Assembly (NCBI GenBank): GCA_902496345.1
Contig: CABVAP010000007.1
Span: forward strand, 1-42,441
DNA length: 42,441 nt
Direction of reading: 5' to 3'
DNA from: an uncultured Eubacteriales bacterium
GTDB taxonomy: Bacteria; Bacillota; Clostridia; Lachnospirales; CAG-274
The position numbers and the translations under genes were made by a program. The stretch's first letter is position 1, and each line of letters starts with the position of its first letter. Positions 17,564 to 25,527 of this stretch are shown piece by piece. The notes beneath the pieces were generated by a model. That model made no database searches. It was given only the letters and a program-made list of their open reading frames with translations, and was not told the origin of the DNA.

Positions 17564-17959
17564 TTGAATATAGCTTTAGTTGCACACGACAATAAAAAAA
17601 TACTTATGGAAAATCTTTGTATAGCGTACAGACATATTTTAAGTAAACACGAGCTTTACGCTACAGGAACAACAGGTCTTCTTATCGAAGAAACTTCAAA
17701 CCTTGTTGTTCACAAATACCTTGCAGGTCATCTTGGGGGCGAACAACAGCTTGGCTCTCAGATTGCTAATAATGACATTGATGTTGTTATTTTCCTTAGG
17801 GACCCTGTTTCTCCAAAAAGTTATGAACTTGATATGAGCAATGTTTTAAGACTTTGTGATGTACATAATATCCCTCTTGCAACTAATCTTGCAACGGCAG
17901 AGGCTCTTCTTTTAGCTCTCGACAGAGGAGATTTAGACTGGAGAAATCTTGTTAAATAA
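17564..17959 (+). CDS. mgsA: Methylglyoxal synthase homologue with altered active site
   Basis: MgsA converts dihydroxyacetone phosphate to methylglyoxal and phosphate, bypassing lower glycolysis. The 131-residue protein keeps ALVAHDN, the phosphate-binding TGTTG (34-38), FLRDP and NIPLATNLATAE. The residue aligned with the E. coli catalytic base D71 is glutamate (E60 in GGEQQ), and the one aligned with catalytic H98 is tyrosine (Y87 in KSYELDM). S65 of the phosphate site corresponds to alanine. The start is TTG after GAGGTGA; the frame extends upstream only through that site. Last gene of the mre-min operon. Activity is uncertain. Confidence 0.88.
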   Translation: MNIALVAHDNKKILMENLCIAYRHILSKHELYATGTTGLLIEETSNLVVHKYLAGHLGGEQQLGSQIANNDIDVVIFLRDPVSPKSYELDMSNVLRLCDVHNIPLATNLATAEALLLALDRGDLDWRNLVK

Positions 17960-17982
17960 ATAGGGTAGATGAAAACAAAGAT

Positions 17983-18075
17983 AAAGACCTTGGGTCTTAC
18001 CCAAACTTACTGGCTGTGGAGTTTTATTTTGGAAAGGCTAGTAAAGTTTGGGAAAAAATCTCAAGGTTTTTTTGT
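17983..18075 (+). terminator. Two-tier hairpin terminator between mgsA and ssb
   Basis: An outer stem pairs AAAGACCTTG (17983-17992) with CAAGGTTTTT (18062-18071), running into a T-tract. An inner stem pairs CCCAAACTTACTGGC (18000-18014) with GCTAGTAAAGTTTGGG (18037-18052) with one bulge and one G-U pair. It ends the mre-min operon. Being between convergent genes it can also fold on the minus strand, where the T-tract is weaker. Confidence 0.75.
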
Positions 18076-18079
18076 GTGT

Positions 18080-18718
18080 CTATATTATTTGTTTAGGAAG
18101 TACTTCTATTTTTGAAATTGAAACTTCATAAGCTGTTTTTTCAAAAGTTTCTCCGTTCTCTAGTTTCTTTTGATATATTCGGCTTTGCATTCTTCCGGAG
18201 ATTAGTAAGTTTTCTCCAACTTCTAATCTATTTGAAAAAACGGCATTTCTTCCCCAAGATATACAAGGTATGTAATCTGATTTGTTATACGCTCTGTTTA
18301 CTGCTAAAAGTATGTCTGTTATTTCTCTACCAAAAGGTGTAGTTCGATATATCGGCTTTTTGCATATATATCCGTTCAAAGTTACTTGATTTGGATTTTT
18401 GTTTTGTGTCGATAAATCAACTTCTTTTATTTCTCTTACAAATACAGTTAGTATTAATCTGTTTTTATTTTCACTATAATTATTATATGAACGAATTTGA
18501 CCAGAAATTTCAACCATATTTCCTTTTTTTAGTATGTCATTATTTATTAATCTTTCTGAAATGGTTACGGGGAGGGTATCTGTTGAATTGCTTAAACGGT
18601 TTGTTTCGATAAAGAAAGAATAAAAGCCTTCGCCATATACTTCGTGATTAAATTCATAATCTGACACAACTTTTCCTATTAAATTTATGTTATTATTCTC
18701 TTTTAAATCATATTGCAT
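18080..18718 (-). CDS. SSB-like protein with two OB folds
   Basis: A 212-residue protein with two tandem SSB-like OB-fold domains, at about residues 9-100 and 112-208. The second has LNGYICKKPIYRTTPFGREI, then SWGRNAVFSNRLEVGENLLISGRMQSR, as in single-stranded DNA-binding proteins of the PriB/SSB group. No acidic C-terminal tail of the DDDIPF type is present, so it is probably not the main replicative SSB. A strong GGAAGGAG precedes the ATG. It is separated from ylbF by a terminator and is probably transcribed alone. Confidence 0.8.
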   Translation of the reverse strand: MQYDLKENNNINLIGKVVSDYEFNHEVYGEGFYSFFIETNRLSNSTDTLPVTISERLINNDILKKGNMVEISGQIRSYNNYSENKNRLILTVFVREIKEVDLSTQNKNPNQVTLNGYICKKPIYRTTPFGREITDILLAVNRAYNKSDYIPCISWGRNAVFSNRLEVGENLLISGRMQSRIYQKKLENGETFEKTAYEVSISKIEVLPKQII

Positions 18719-18810
18719 TTTTATTTCTCCTTCCGAAGTTTATTTTAAATTTCTTTTTTTCTTTTATAAACATATTCGGTTTTGTGGAGATATATTCTAA
18801 TTTTTAGGAT

Positions 18811-18854
18811 TAAAAAAAACAAAAAATAAGTGACCACCGTTTTGGTAATCACTT
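18811..18854 (-). terminator. Terminator of the ireB-ylbF block
   Basis: Read on the minus strand, AAGTGATTACC pairs with GGTGGTCACTT around a five-base loop, with one two-base internal mismatch, and is followed by ATTTTTTGTTTTTTTT. It lies 12 bases after the ylbF stop codon and is a convincing Rho-independent terminator. Confidence 0.88.
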
Positions 18855-18866
18855 GTCATATTTTTA

Positions 18867-19211
18867 TTATAAATCAAAATCAAGAACACATTCTGTTGAA
18901 ATTCTATTATATATGTCACCCATTAATTTTATGAGTATTTGTTCGTTCTCTAAAAAAGTTTTTACATCTTCATTTAATATAAGATTATAGTATCTTTTGC
19001 TTATATCTCTTTCATAATCAAAAGAAATTTCCTCATTATTAAGCTTTTTCTTTTGTAAATCTATATGTAAGCTTTTAAATTCTCGAATTTTATCACATAA
19101 TTTAGAATCTTTTTTAATACGTTCTTTTGAAATTAAATAATCATTATAGCATTTACTGTTTTTTATAGCAGAAGTTAATGTGTCTGCTAACTTAAATAAA
19201 TCATCTTCCAT
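18867..19211 (-). CDS. YlbF/YmcA family protein
   Basis: A 114-residue helical protein of the Com_YlbF type: N-terminal DDLFKLADTLTSAIKNS, a K/E-rich middle (YLISKERIKKDSKLCDKI), and a C-terminal helix with LIKLMGDIYNRIS. In Bacillus, YlbF and YmcA form a complex that modulates RNase Y-dependent mRNA maturation. The start ATG at 19211 follows GGAGGT; the open frame extends 39 bases upstream without a start signal. It lies downstream of the RNase J gene, which fits a role in RNA turnover, but which YlbF-family member it is remains unclear. Confidence 0.78.
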   Translation of the reverse strand: MEDDLFKLADTLTSAIKNSKCYNDYLISKERIKKDSKLCDKIREFKSLHIDLQKKKLNNEEISFDYERDISKRYYNLILNEDVKTFLENEQILIKLMGDIYNRISTECVLDFDL

Positions 19212-19267
19212 AAATGAAAGACCTCCACTTATTAAACAATACATAGACAATAATAAACTAAAAATCT

Positions 19268-19309
19268 ATAGATAGCCCCCAAACCACCTAAAAGGGTGGG
19301 GGAGTCTAT
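19268..19309 (-). repeat. GC-rich hairpin between RNase J and ylbF
   Basis: Arms ATAGA and TCTAT flank runs of C and G (19276-19280 with 19298-19302) and an inner CCACC/GGTGG stem. It is unusually GC-rich for this region. On the minus strand the stem is followed only by GATTTTTAG, so it may be a partial terminator or an mRNA-stabilising or processing element that separates rnj from ylbF. Confidence 0.55.
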
Positions 19310-19317
19310 TTTATAAA

Positions 19318-20988
19318 TTAAATATCCATAATTATTGGTAAAATCATAGGACTTCTTTTTGTTTTATGCCAGAGGAAATCTCTCAAAGTATCTTTTATAA
19401 GAGTTTTAATATAAGACCATTCGTTTATATTTTTTTGTTCACACTTATAAAGTGCCTCTCTTACAACGTTCTTTGCCTCTTCCATAAGTTCCTCAGATTC
19501 TCGAACGTACACAAATCCTCTTGAAATTATATCCGGACCTGATAACATTCTACCGGTTTCTTTTTCAATTGAAACAACAACAATCATAAGACCGTCTTGT
19601 GACAAATGTTTTCTATCTCGTAAAACGATATTACCAACATCACCGACACCAAGACCATCAACAAGAACTTGACCTGCCGGTACAGTTCCTGTTATTTTCG
19701 CTGTATCACGTGTTAATTCAAGAACATCACCGATACCCATTAAAAAGATATTTTTCTTATTCATACCCATACCTAATGCAAGGTTTTCGTGTGCCTTTAA
19801 ATGTTTAAATTCACCGTGAACAGGTACAAAGAATTTAGGTTTTAAAAGTGCGTGAAGTAACTTAATTTCTTCTTGACGTGCGTGTCCGGAAACGTGGACG
19901 TCCATAATACCGTCATATATAACATCTGCACCTTTTTTGAGAAGGTCATTTATTACCTTATAAATTGCCTTTTCATTTCCAGGGATAGGACTTGAACTTA
20001 TTATAATCTTATCACCCTGTTTTACCTCTATTTGTTTATGGTCATTTGACGCAATTCTTGAGAGGGCAGACATCGTTTCGCCCTGACTTCCTGTTGTTAT
20101 TATTACAAGCTGATTATCTGTGTAATTTTTGATTTCTGTAATATCAATCATTGTATTTTGTGGAACATTTAAGTAACCAAGTTCACAGGCTGTTTTTACA
20201 ACGTTTGACATACTTCTTCCGACAACAGCAACTTTTCTCTTTCTCTTTGACGCTGAATTTATAATCTGTTGTATACGGTCTATATTTGATGAGAAAGTTG
20301 CAACTATTATTCTTTGGTCCTCTGAATTTTGGAAAATTTCTTCAAAGATGACACCAACGTTTTTTTCACTCATTGTATAGCCAGGGTGTTCAACGTTTGT
20401 ACTTTCACACAAGAAAAGAAGAACGCCTTTTTTACCAAGTTCGGCAAATCTCTGTAAGTCTATCATTTCACCTTGAATAGGTGTATAATCAATTTTAAAG
20501 TCACCGGAGTGAACAACAACACCAACAGGGGTTGTTATAGCAAAAGCAACAGCGTCTGCTATACTGTGGTTTGTTCTAATAAATTCAACCTTGAAACAAC
20601 CAAGTCTTATTGTTTCGCCGGCTGAAACGGTATATCTTTCGACTTTATTTATAAGATTATGTTCTCTAAGTTTGTTATCAACAAGACCTATTGTCAATTT
20701 TGTGCCGTAAATAGGGACATTTATTTCTTTTAAGAAATAAGGTAAACCACCTATATGGTCCTCGTGTCCGTGAGTTAATACAACACCTTTGATTTTGTCT
20801 TTATTTTTTACAAGATAAGTATAGTCAGGTATAACAAGGTCGACACCTAACATATCATCTTCTGGAAAAGCAATACCACAGTCAACGATTATAATTTCAT
20901 TATTATATTCAAAGACAGTAATATTTTTTCCTATTTCGTGTAATCCACCCAAAGGTATAACTTTGAGCCTTGAATTTTTGCCTGCCAA
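19318..20988 (-). CDS. rnj: Ribonuclease J
   Basis: Metallo-beta-lactamase/beta-CASP ribonuclease with 5'-3' exonuclease and endonuclease activity, central to mRNA decay and rRNA maturation in Firmicutes. The 556 residues show the zinc motif HGHEDH (residues 73-78), the N-terminal VIPLGGLHEIGKN, and beta-CASP motifs including CESTNVEHPG and GSQGE. VSGHARQEE and PVHGE follow, then the C-terminal dimerisation domain. The start is TTG, preceded by GGAGGTG with six bases spacing. It could be RNase J1 or J2; only one copy is in the window. Confidence 0.96.
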   Translation of the reverse strand: MAGKNSRLKVIPLGGLHEIGKNITVFEYNNEIIIVDCGIAFPEDDMLGVDLVIPDYTYLVKNKDKIKGVVLTHGHEDHIGGLPYFLKEINVPIYGTKLTIGLVDNKLREHNLINKVERYTVSAGETIRLGCFKVEFIRTNHSIADAVAFAITTPVGVVVHSGDFKIDYTPIQGEMIDLQRFAELGKKGVLLFLCESTNVEHPGYTMSEKNVGVIFEEIFQNSEDQRIIVATFSSNIDRIQQIINSASKRKRKVAVVGRSMSNVVKTACELGYLNVPQNTMIDITEIKNYTDNQLVIITTGSQGETMSALSRIASNDHKQIEVKQGDKIIISSSPIPGNEKAIYKVINDLLKKGADVIYDGIMDVHVSGHARQEEIKLLHALLKPKFFVPVHGEFKHLKAHENLALGMGMNKKNIFLMGIGDVLELTRDTAKITGTVPAGQVLVDGLGVGDVGNIVLRDRKHLSQDGLMIVVVSIEKETGRMLSGPDIISRGFVYVRESEELMEEAKNVVREALYKCEQKNINEWSYIKTLIKDTLRDFLWHKTKRSPMILPIIMDI

Positions 20989-21064
20989 GCAAACACCTCC
21001 ATTATTTTATTTTTATTTATAATTTAATAGTTTCACAATATCTATTATCTAGGTAGAAAAGTTT

Positions 21065-21379
21065 TTAAAAATCCATTTCGTAATCAGTTTCATTATCTTG
21101 AAGTAGTACACTAACTTTTTTGAATTCGTTATCGTCTTCAACAAACTCATAGTAGGCATCGTTATTGTCAGACTTAATTTCTTTTAAAATAGCTGCTTCC
21201 GGCTCATCTAAGTCTGTATCTTCGGCAGCAACAACGAGAAGATATTTTGTTTTGTCAACTTCAATAGCATCAATAACAACAAAATCAACTTCGACTCCGT
21301 CTTCGTCTGTCATAGTAAGAGTTTCGTAAGTTTCGCCATCTTCAAAAAAATCGTTTAACTCATCATTTTTGTTTTCCAT
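21065..21379 (-). CDS. DUF1292 (YrzB-like) acidic protein
   Basis: A 104-residue, strongly acidic protein with the DUF1292 pattern: TLTDEDG-type turn (TMTDEDGVEVDFVVIDAIEV), TKYLLVVAAED and a final acidic stretch. Function is unknown. The gene trio ireB-ruvX-DUF1292 is a common Firmicutes arrangement (yrzL-yrrK-yrzB in Bacillus). The ATG at 21379 follows AGGAG; the frame extends far upstream into the ruvX gene but without a ribosome-binding site. Confidence 0.88.
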   Translation of the reverse strand: MENKNDELNDFFEDGETYETLTMTDEDGVEVDFVVIDAIEVDKTKYLLVVAAEDTDLDEPEAAILKEIKSDNNDAYYEFVEDDNEFKKVSVLLQDNETDYEMDF

Positions 21380-21443
21380 AAATAAAAATCTCCTATAATA
21401 AATTTTACAAATCTTCAAATCACAATAGTTTTTATAATAGCTT

Positions 21444-21869
21444 TTAAAGGTTAGGTTTACTATCCAAATATCCCTGCAAAATAAAAACAGCAGCCATCTT
21501 ATCAATAACCTGTTTTCTCTTATTTCGGCTTAAATCTGCTTCAAGAAGACCTCTTTCGGCAGCAACTGTACTAAGTCTTTCGTCCCAAAGAATAACTTCG
21601 ATTTTAAAGGCTTTTTCAAGGCGTGCCTTAAAGCTCTCAGTTTTTTCGCACCTTTCACCTATGGTGTTGTTCATATTTTTAGGATAGCCCATAACGATTT
21701 TTTCAACACCATATTCTTTAATTAATTCGCCAATCCTTGTAACAGATGCCTTTAAGTTTCTTTCTTCTTTTCTTCGTATTATTTCAACACCCTGTGCAGT
21801 CCAACCAAAAGGGTCACTTATCGCAACCCCTATCGTTTTTTCGCCAAAATCAAGACCTAAAATACGCAC
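21444..21869 (-). CDS. ruvX: Holliday junction resolvase-like RuvX/YqgF
   Basis: A 141-residue YqgF/RuvX protein of the RNase H fold, implicated in Holliday junction resolution and 16S rRNA 5' processing. It begins ILGLDFGEKTIGVAISDP, with the catalytic aspartate in LDFG, continues with IVMGYPKNMNNTIGER, and ends with the acidic DERLSTVAAE. The start codon is GTG, four bases after the ireB stop. The preceding AAAGGA lies inside ireB, so translation is probably coupled. Confidence 0.94.
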   Translation of the reverse strand: MRILGLDFGEKTIGVAISDPFGWTAQGVEIIRRKEERNLKASVTRIGELIKEYGVEKIVMGYPKNMNNTIGERCEKTESFKARLEKAFKIEVILWDERLSTVAAERGLLEADLSRNKRKQVIDKMAAVFILQGYLDSKPNL

Positions 21870-21873
21870 AAAA

Positions 21874-22146
21874 TCAATCCTTTAAGTTATTTTCTAAATA
21901 AAAAGTGACAAGTTCTTCAAGAAGTTCATCTCTTTCTATTTTACTTATGTTACTTCTTGCGTTTGCGTGACTTGTGATATATGTTGGGTCACCTGATAAG
22001 ATATAACCAACTATTTGATTAACAGGATTATAACCTTTATCTGTAAGAGCAGTAAAAACATTTGTCAATATTTCATTTGCTTGACTTCTTTCACCTTTAT
22101 TTGGATTTGCAATCTTTTGAGTTTCAAAAATACTTTTATCTTTCAA
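21874..22146 (-). CDS. ireB: IreB family regulatory phosphoprotein
   Basis: A 90-residue protein of the DUF965 family, recognised by GYNPVNQIVGYILSGDPTYITSHANARS, which I would expect to be nearly invariant. In Enterococcus IreB is a substrate of the PASTA kinase IreK and affects cephalosporin resistance; no PASTA kinase is in this window. The start is TTG, six bases after a perfect AAGGAGGT. It is the first gene of a minus-strand block with ruvX, DUF1292, rnj and ylbF. Confidence 0.93.
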   Translation of the reverse strand: MKDKSIFETQKIANPNKGERSQANEILTNVFTALTDKGYNPVNQIVGYILSGDPTYITSHANARSNISKIERDELLEELVTFYLENNLKD

Positions 22147-22226
22147 AATAGCAGACCTCCTTAGAATGTATATTTATTAAACTTTTCCGCTCAATATGAG
22201 AAACTTATGTTTCAACCCTATAATAT

Positions 22227-22255
22227 ATAATAATACATATTTTAGATTTATGCAA
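22227..22255 (-). promoter_or_regulatory. Promoter of the ireB-ruvX-rnj block
   Basis: On the minus strand TTGCAT (22255-22250) is followed by 17 bases and TATTAT (22232-22227). Spacing is ideal and the hexamers are good. The 219-base gap up to the mtaB stop holds nothing else I can identify. Confidence 0.55.
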
Positions 22256-22365
22256 ATTTTTTTTTATAACAAATTTCAACAAAAATAGTTAAAATATATA
22301 ATTATGAATAAAAAAACTTATAAATATGCAATATTGATATTGAATTTAATATAATTAAATAATTC

Positions 22366-23685
22366 CTATTTTGAAACAATTTCCGCTGAAACAGTTTCTT
22401 CTTTTAAAATTTCTTTTATTTTGACATCTATAATTTTATTTGAAATATCTTCGGTACTTTCTGTGTGTACAGTTATATAATTCGTTGTATGTCCCTCATA
22501 TACGTTATTGCCGATATTTCTCTCAAAAAGAACTTTCATTGTTTTACCAATGTATTTTGACAAAAATTCTTTATTTAATTCATTGCTTACTGAAATCATT
22601 TGTTTGGCTCTTTGGTTTTTAATGTCCGGTGCTATCTGATTAGGATATTCGGCTGCCTTTGTACCTGTTTTTGGAGAGTAGGGGAACACGTGAATTTTTG
22701 CAAGCCTTACGTCTTTTGCAAAAGCCATACTATCTTCAAAGTCTTTGTCTGTTTCGTCCGGGAAACCAACAATTATATCCGTTGTTACGGCAACATCTGG
22801 GTAAACTTTTCGCAACTTCTCTACTGCCGTTTTATATTCTTCTGAAGTATATCTACGATTCATTCTTTTTAAAGTTCTATCACAGCCACTTTGGAGTGAA
22901 AGGTGGAAGTGGTCACAAACTTTTGGGAGTTTGGAAAGTTCTTTTAAAAATTTATCTGTTACAACAAGTGGTTCGATTGAACTGAAACGTATTCTTTCTA
23001 TCCCGTCTATATCGTGGACTTTTTTAATTATATCAATTAAGGTGATATTACCTAAATCAACGCCATAAGACGCAACGTGTATACCTGCTAAAACGATTTC
23101 TTTAAATCCATTATCAGCAAGTTTTTTTACTTCTGAAATTACATCTTCCGGCATACGACTTCTAACAGGACCTCTGGCAAATGGTATTATACAATATGAA
23201 CAAAAACGATTGCAACCCTCTTGTATTTTGAGATACGCCCTTGTGTGATTTTTTAAGTTGGTTACAGAAAGCTCCTCAAATGTTTTTTCTTTCATTATGT
23301 CAGTTACTGTATCTAAAATCTCTGAACTATTTGCCTTGTTTGAATAATCTTCGATTATATCAACAATATTTGCTCTCTCTTTTGTTCCGATAATTATGTT
23401 TATGCCCTCGATTTTTTTTACCTCTTCGGGTGCAACCTGTGCATAACAGCCGGTTGCGACAACTATCGCATTTGGGTTTATCCTCTTTGCACGTCTTATC
23501 ATCTGGCGTGACTTCTTATCTCCTAAATTTGTAACCGTACAAGTATTTATCAAATATATATCAGAAAAGCTATCAAATTCAACTATTTCATATCCTTTTT
23601 TTTGAAAAAGCTCCATCATAGCCTCTGTATCATACATATTTACTTTACAGCCTAATGTTATAAATGCAATCTTCTTTTTTTCCAT
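22366..23685 (-). CDS. mtaB: tRNA t6A37 methylthiotransferase MtaB
   Basis: Radical-SAM enzyme that adds a methylthio group to t6A at tRNA position 37, giving ms2t6A. The N-terminal domain has three cysteines for the auxiliary cluster (C13 in LGCKVN, C49 in NTCTVTN, C80 in ATGCYAQ). The radical-SAM motif CNRFCSYC is followed by IIPFARGPVRSR. A C-terminal TRAM domain covers about the last 70 residues. Length is 439. It acts downstream of the tsaE/tsaB pathway encoded at the other end of the window. Confidence 0.95.
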   Translation of the reverse strand: MEKKKIAFITLGCKVNMYDTEAMMELFQKKGYEIVEFDSFSDIYLINTCTVTNLGDKKSRQMIRRAKRINPNAIVVATGCYAQVAPEEVKKIEGINIIIGTKERANIVDIIEDYSNKANSSEILDTVTDIMKEKTFEELSVTNLKNHTRAYLKIQEGCNRFCSYCIIPFARGPVRSRMPEDVISEVKKLADNGFKEIVLAGIHVASYGVDLGNITLIDIIKKVHDIDGIERIRFSSIEPLVVTDKFLKELSKLPKVCDHFHLSLQSGCDRTLKRMNRRYTSEEYKTAVEKLRKVYPDVAVTTDIIVGFPDETDKDFEDSMAFAKDVRLAKIHVFPYSPKTGTKAAEYPNQIAPDIKNQRAKQMISVSNELNKEFLSKYIGKTMKVLFERNIGNNVYEGHTTNYITVHTESTEDISNKIIDVKIKEILKEETVSAEIVSK

Positions 23686-23744
23686 TACAGTTCCTTTCTT
23701 ATTTTTGTGTTTTGTAAAAAATGTTTTTTGCTTTAAAATTAACT

Positions 23745-25361
23745 CTAAGAGTTTTCAACTACAGATTTATTATTTAAATGTCGATAGTCAGACAAGTTAT
23801 AACCTTCAACTCTTCTAAATGTTGCTCTAAATACGTTCACGTCTTCATATCCAACTTTTAATGCTATTATATCATCATCGAGATTTGTTTCAAGAATAAG
23901 TTTCTTGGCTTGCTCAATCCTTGTTTTTGCAAGATAATCACTAAAATTAATTCCTGAATACTTTTTGAATATCTTTTTGAAATATTCATACGAACAATTG
24001 AATACAACAGCAATCTTTTTAGCGTTCAAATCTTCATAATATCTCTGATTTATATAATTTATGGCAGAATTATAAATCTCGGTTTCTTTTTGACTTCTAA
24101 TGTTTACAATATATGAACAGAAACTTTTAAGCCCTGTTTTTAAATAGTTGTACGCATCGTCAAGTGTTTCAATTTCAAAAACACCGGAAGTAGGGAAGAA
24201 CTGGTTTACTCCTGATATATTAAGATTTTGTTCAAGGGCATTTCGATTTATTGAAATTAAAATATCTGTAACTAGTTGTGAAAGCAATTTTTTCTTTATA
24301 TCAGAGCTTTTTCTCATTGAGTCAAAAAGTTCATCTAAAAGTTTTATACAATAATCATATTCACCGATTACAGCTACATAAACAAGTAATTCTTCTCGCT
24401 CTATAGGGTATCTATATGTTATATCATTACCGGGTTCAACATATTCTCTAGGAATTATTGAATTGTACCCAATAAAACATCTGTATCTCAAGGCGGCTAT
24501 TGCCTCTCTATATGAAACAGAAATATCTTTTATATCGTCAAATCTTCCACCGATACCAATGGATACACCAAGATTTATATGTATCTGAACTTCAATTTTT
24601 ATTTCGTTCAATATGTGTAGTATCTCTTCAAGTTCAGAACGACCATATATAATCATAATTATCTCATTGAAATTATTTATAAATGCCGTTCCACAATTAC
24701 TTTCGGCAAGTCTTTTATTTACAGAATTTAAAATTCTAAATATAAATAAATGTTTCTCTCGTTCATCAAGAGTTAATACAACTTTTTTGAAATGGTCAAC
24801 CCTTAAAACTGCAACGGAATAAGGTGGTGCTATATTTATATTTAGATAATCAAAACCGTTCTCTATCTCTCTTTCGCTTGAAATTGCTCCATTAGTCAAG
24901 TTTTTGAAAAATAATGTTTCAAAAAACATTATATTTTCACGATACCTTTGTAAAATCTCGCCTTCCTCTTTTAGACGCTTTTGTTTATCGTCGTATACTT
25001 TCATTGCAATATTGAGATTTTTGTCAAGTTCTCCAGGTTTTACAGGCTTATACATATATCCAACAACGCCGTATTCCATACATTTCTGCATATAATCAGC
25101 ATCGTTAAAAGTTCCGTATAATATAAATGATACTTCAGGATTATTGAAATTCCAATCCCTGAAAAGACTTATCATATTTGTTCCGAAAATTCTAACATCT
25201 GCTATTATTATGTCGGCTTTCTTGTTATGTATTGAATTTTGGATTTCTTCCAAAGAACTTACCGACTTTTCATATCTAAGCTCTGGAAAGTTCCCCCTTA
25301 TGAATGCTCTAAAATTTTTTAAATTATCTGCATCTGAGTCAGCAACAACAACTCTAATCAT
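23745..25361 (-). CDS. YesN-like response regulator with AraC-type DNA-binding domain
   Basis: A 538-residue regulator. The N-terminal receiver domain (1-120) has acidic D8 and D10, the phospho-acceptor D55 in IIIADVRIFG, and lysine in MYKPVKPGE. A middle region (about 150-300) contains GVSIGIGGRFDDIKDISVSYREA, as in YesN-type regulators. The C-terminal AraC helix-turn-helix pair occupies about 425-530 (KKIAVVFNCSYEYFKKIFKKY and IIALKVGYEDVNVFRATFRR). AAGGTGAG precedes the ATG. No sensor kinase is adjacent, so it is an orphan. Related proteins often control sugar uptake; the target here is unknown. Confidence 0.88.
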   Translation of the reverse strand: MIRVVVADSDADNLKNFRAFIRGNFPELRYEKSVSSLEEIQNSIHNKKADIIIADVRIFGTNMISLFRDWNFNNPEVSFILYGTFNDADYMQKCMEYGVVGYMYKPVKPGELDKNLNIAMKVYDDKQKRLKEEGEILQRYRENIMFFETLFFKNLTNGAISSEREIENGFDYLNINIAPPYSVAVLRVDHFKKVVLTLDEREKHLFIFRILNSVNKRLAESNCGTAFINNFNEIIMIIYGRSELEEILHILNEIKIEVQIHINLGVSIGIGGRFDDIKDISVSYREAIAALRYRCFIGYNSIIPREYVEPGNDITYRYPIEREELLVYVAVIGEYDYCIKLLDELFDSMRKSSDIKKKLLSQLVTDILISINRNALEQNLNISGVNQFFPTSGVFEIETLDDAYNYLKTGLKSFCSYIVNIRSQKETEIYNSAINYINQRYYEDLNAKKIAVVFNCSYEYFKKIFKKYSGINFSDYLAKTRIEQAKKLILETNLDDDIIALKVGYEDVNVFRATFRRVEGYNLSDYRHLNNKSVVENS

Positions 25362-25527
25362 CTTCTCACCTTACCTGTTTTTATGTTATTTTATGCAAAA
25401 ATCAATGTCTATAACCCATATATCTACATTGTACAATAATTTTTAAAATTTTTAAATACTTTTCTTTAAATTAATTTTATTTTGTGTTATTATATATAAA
25501 AACAATATTATTTTTATGGAGGTTATT

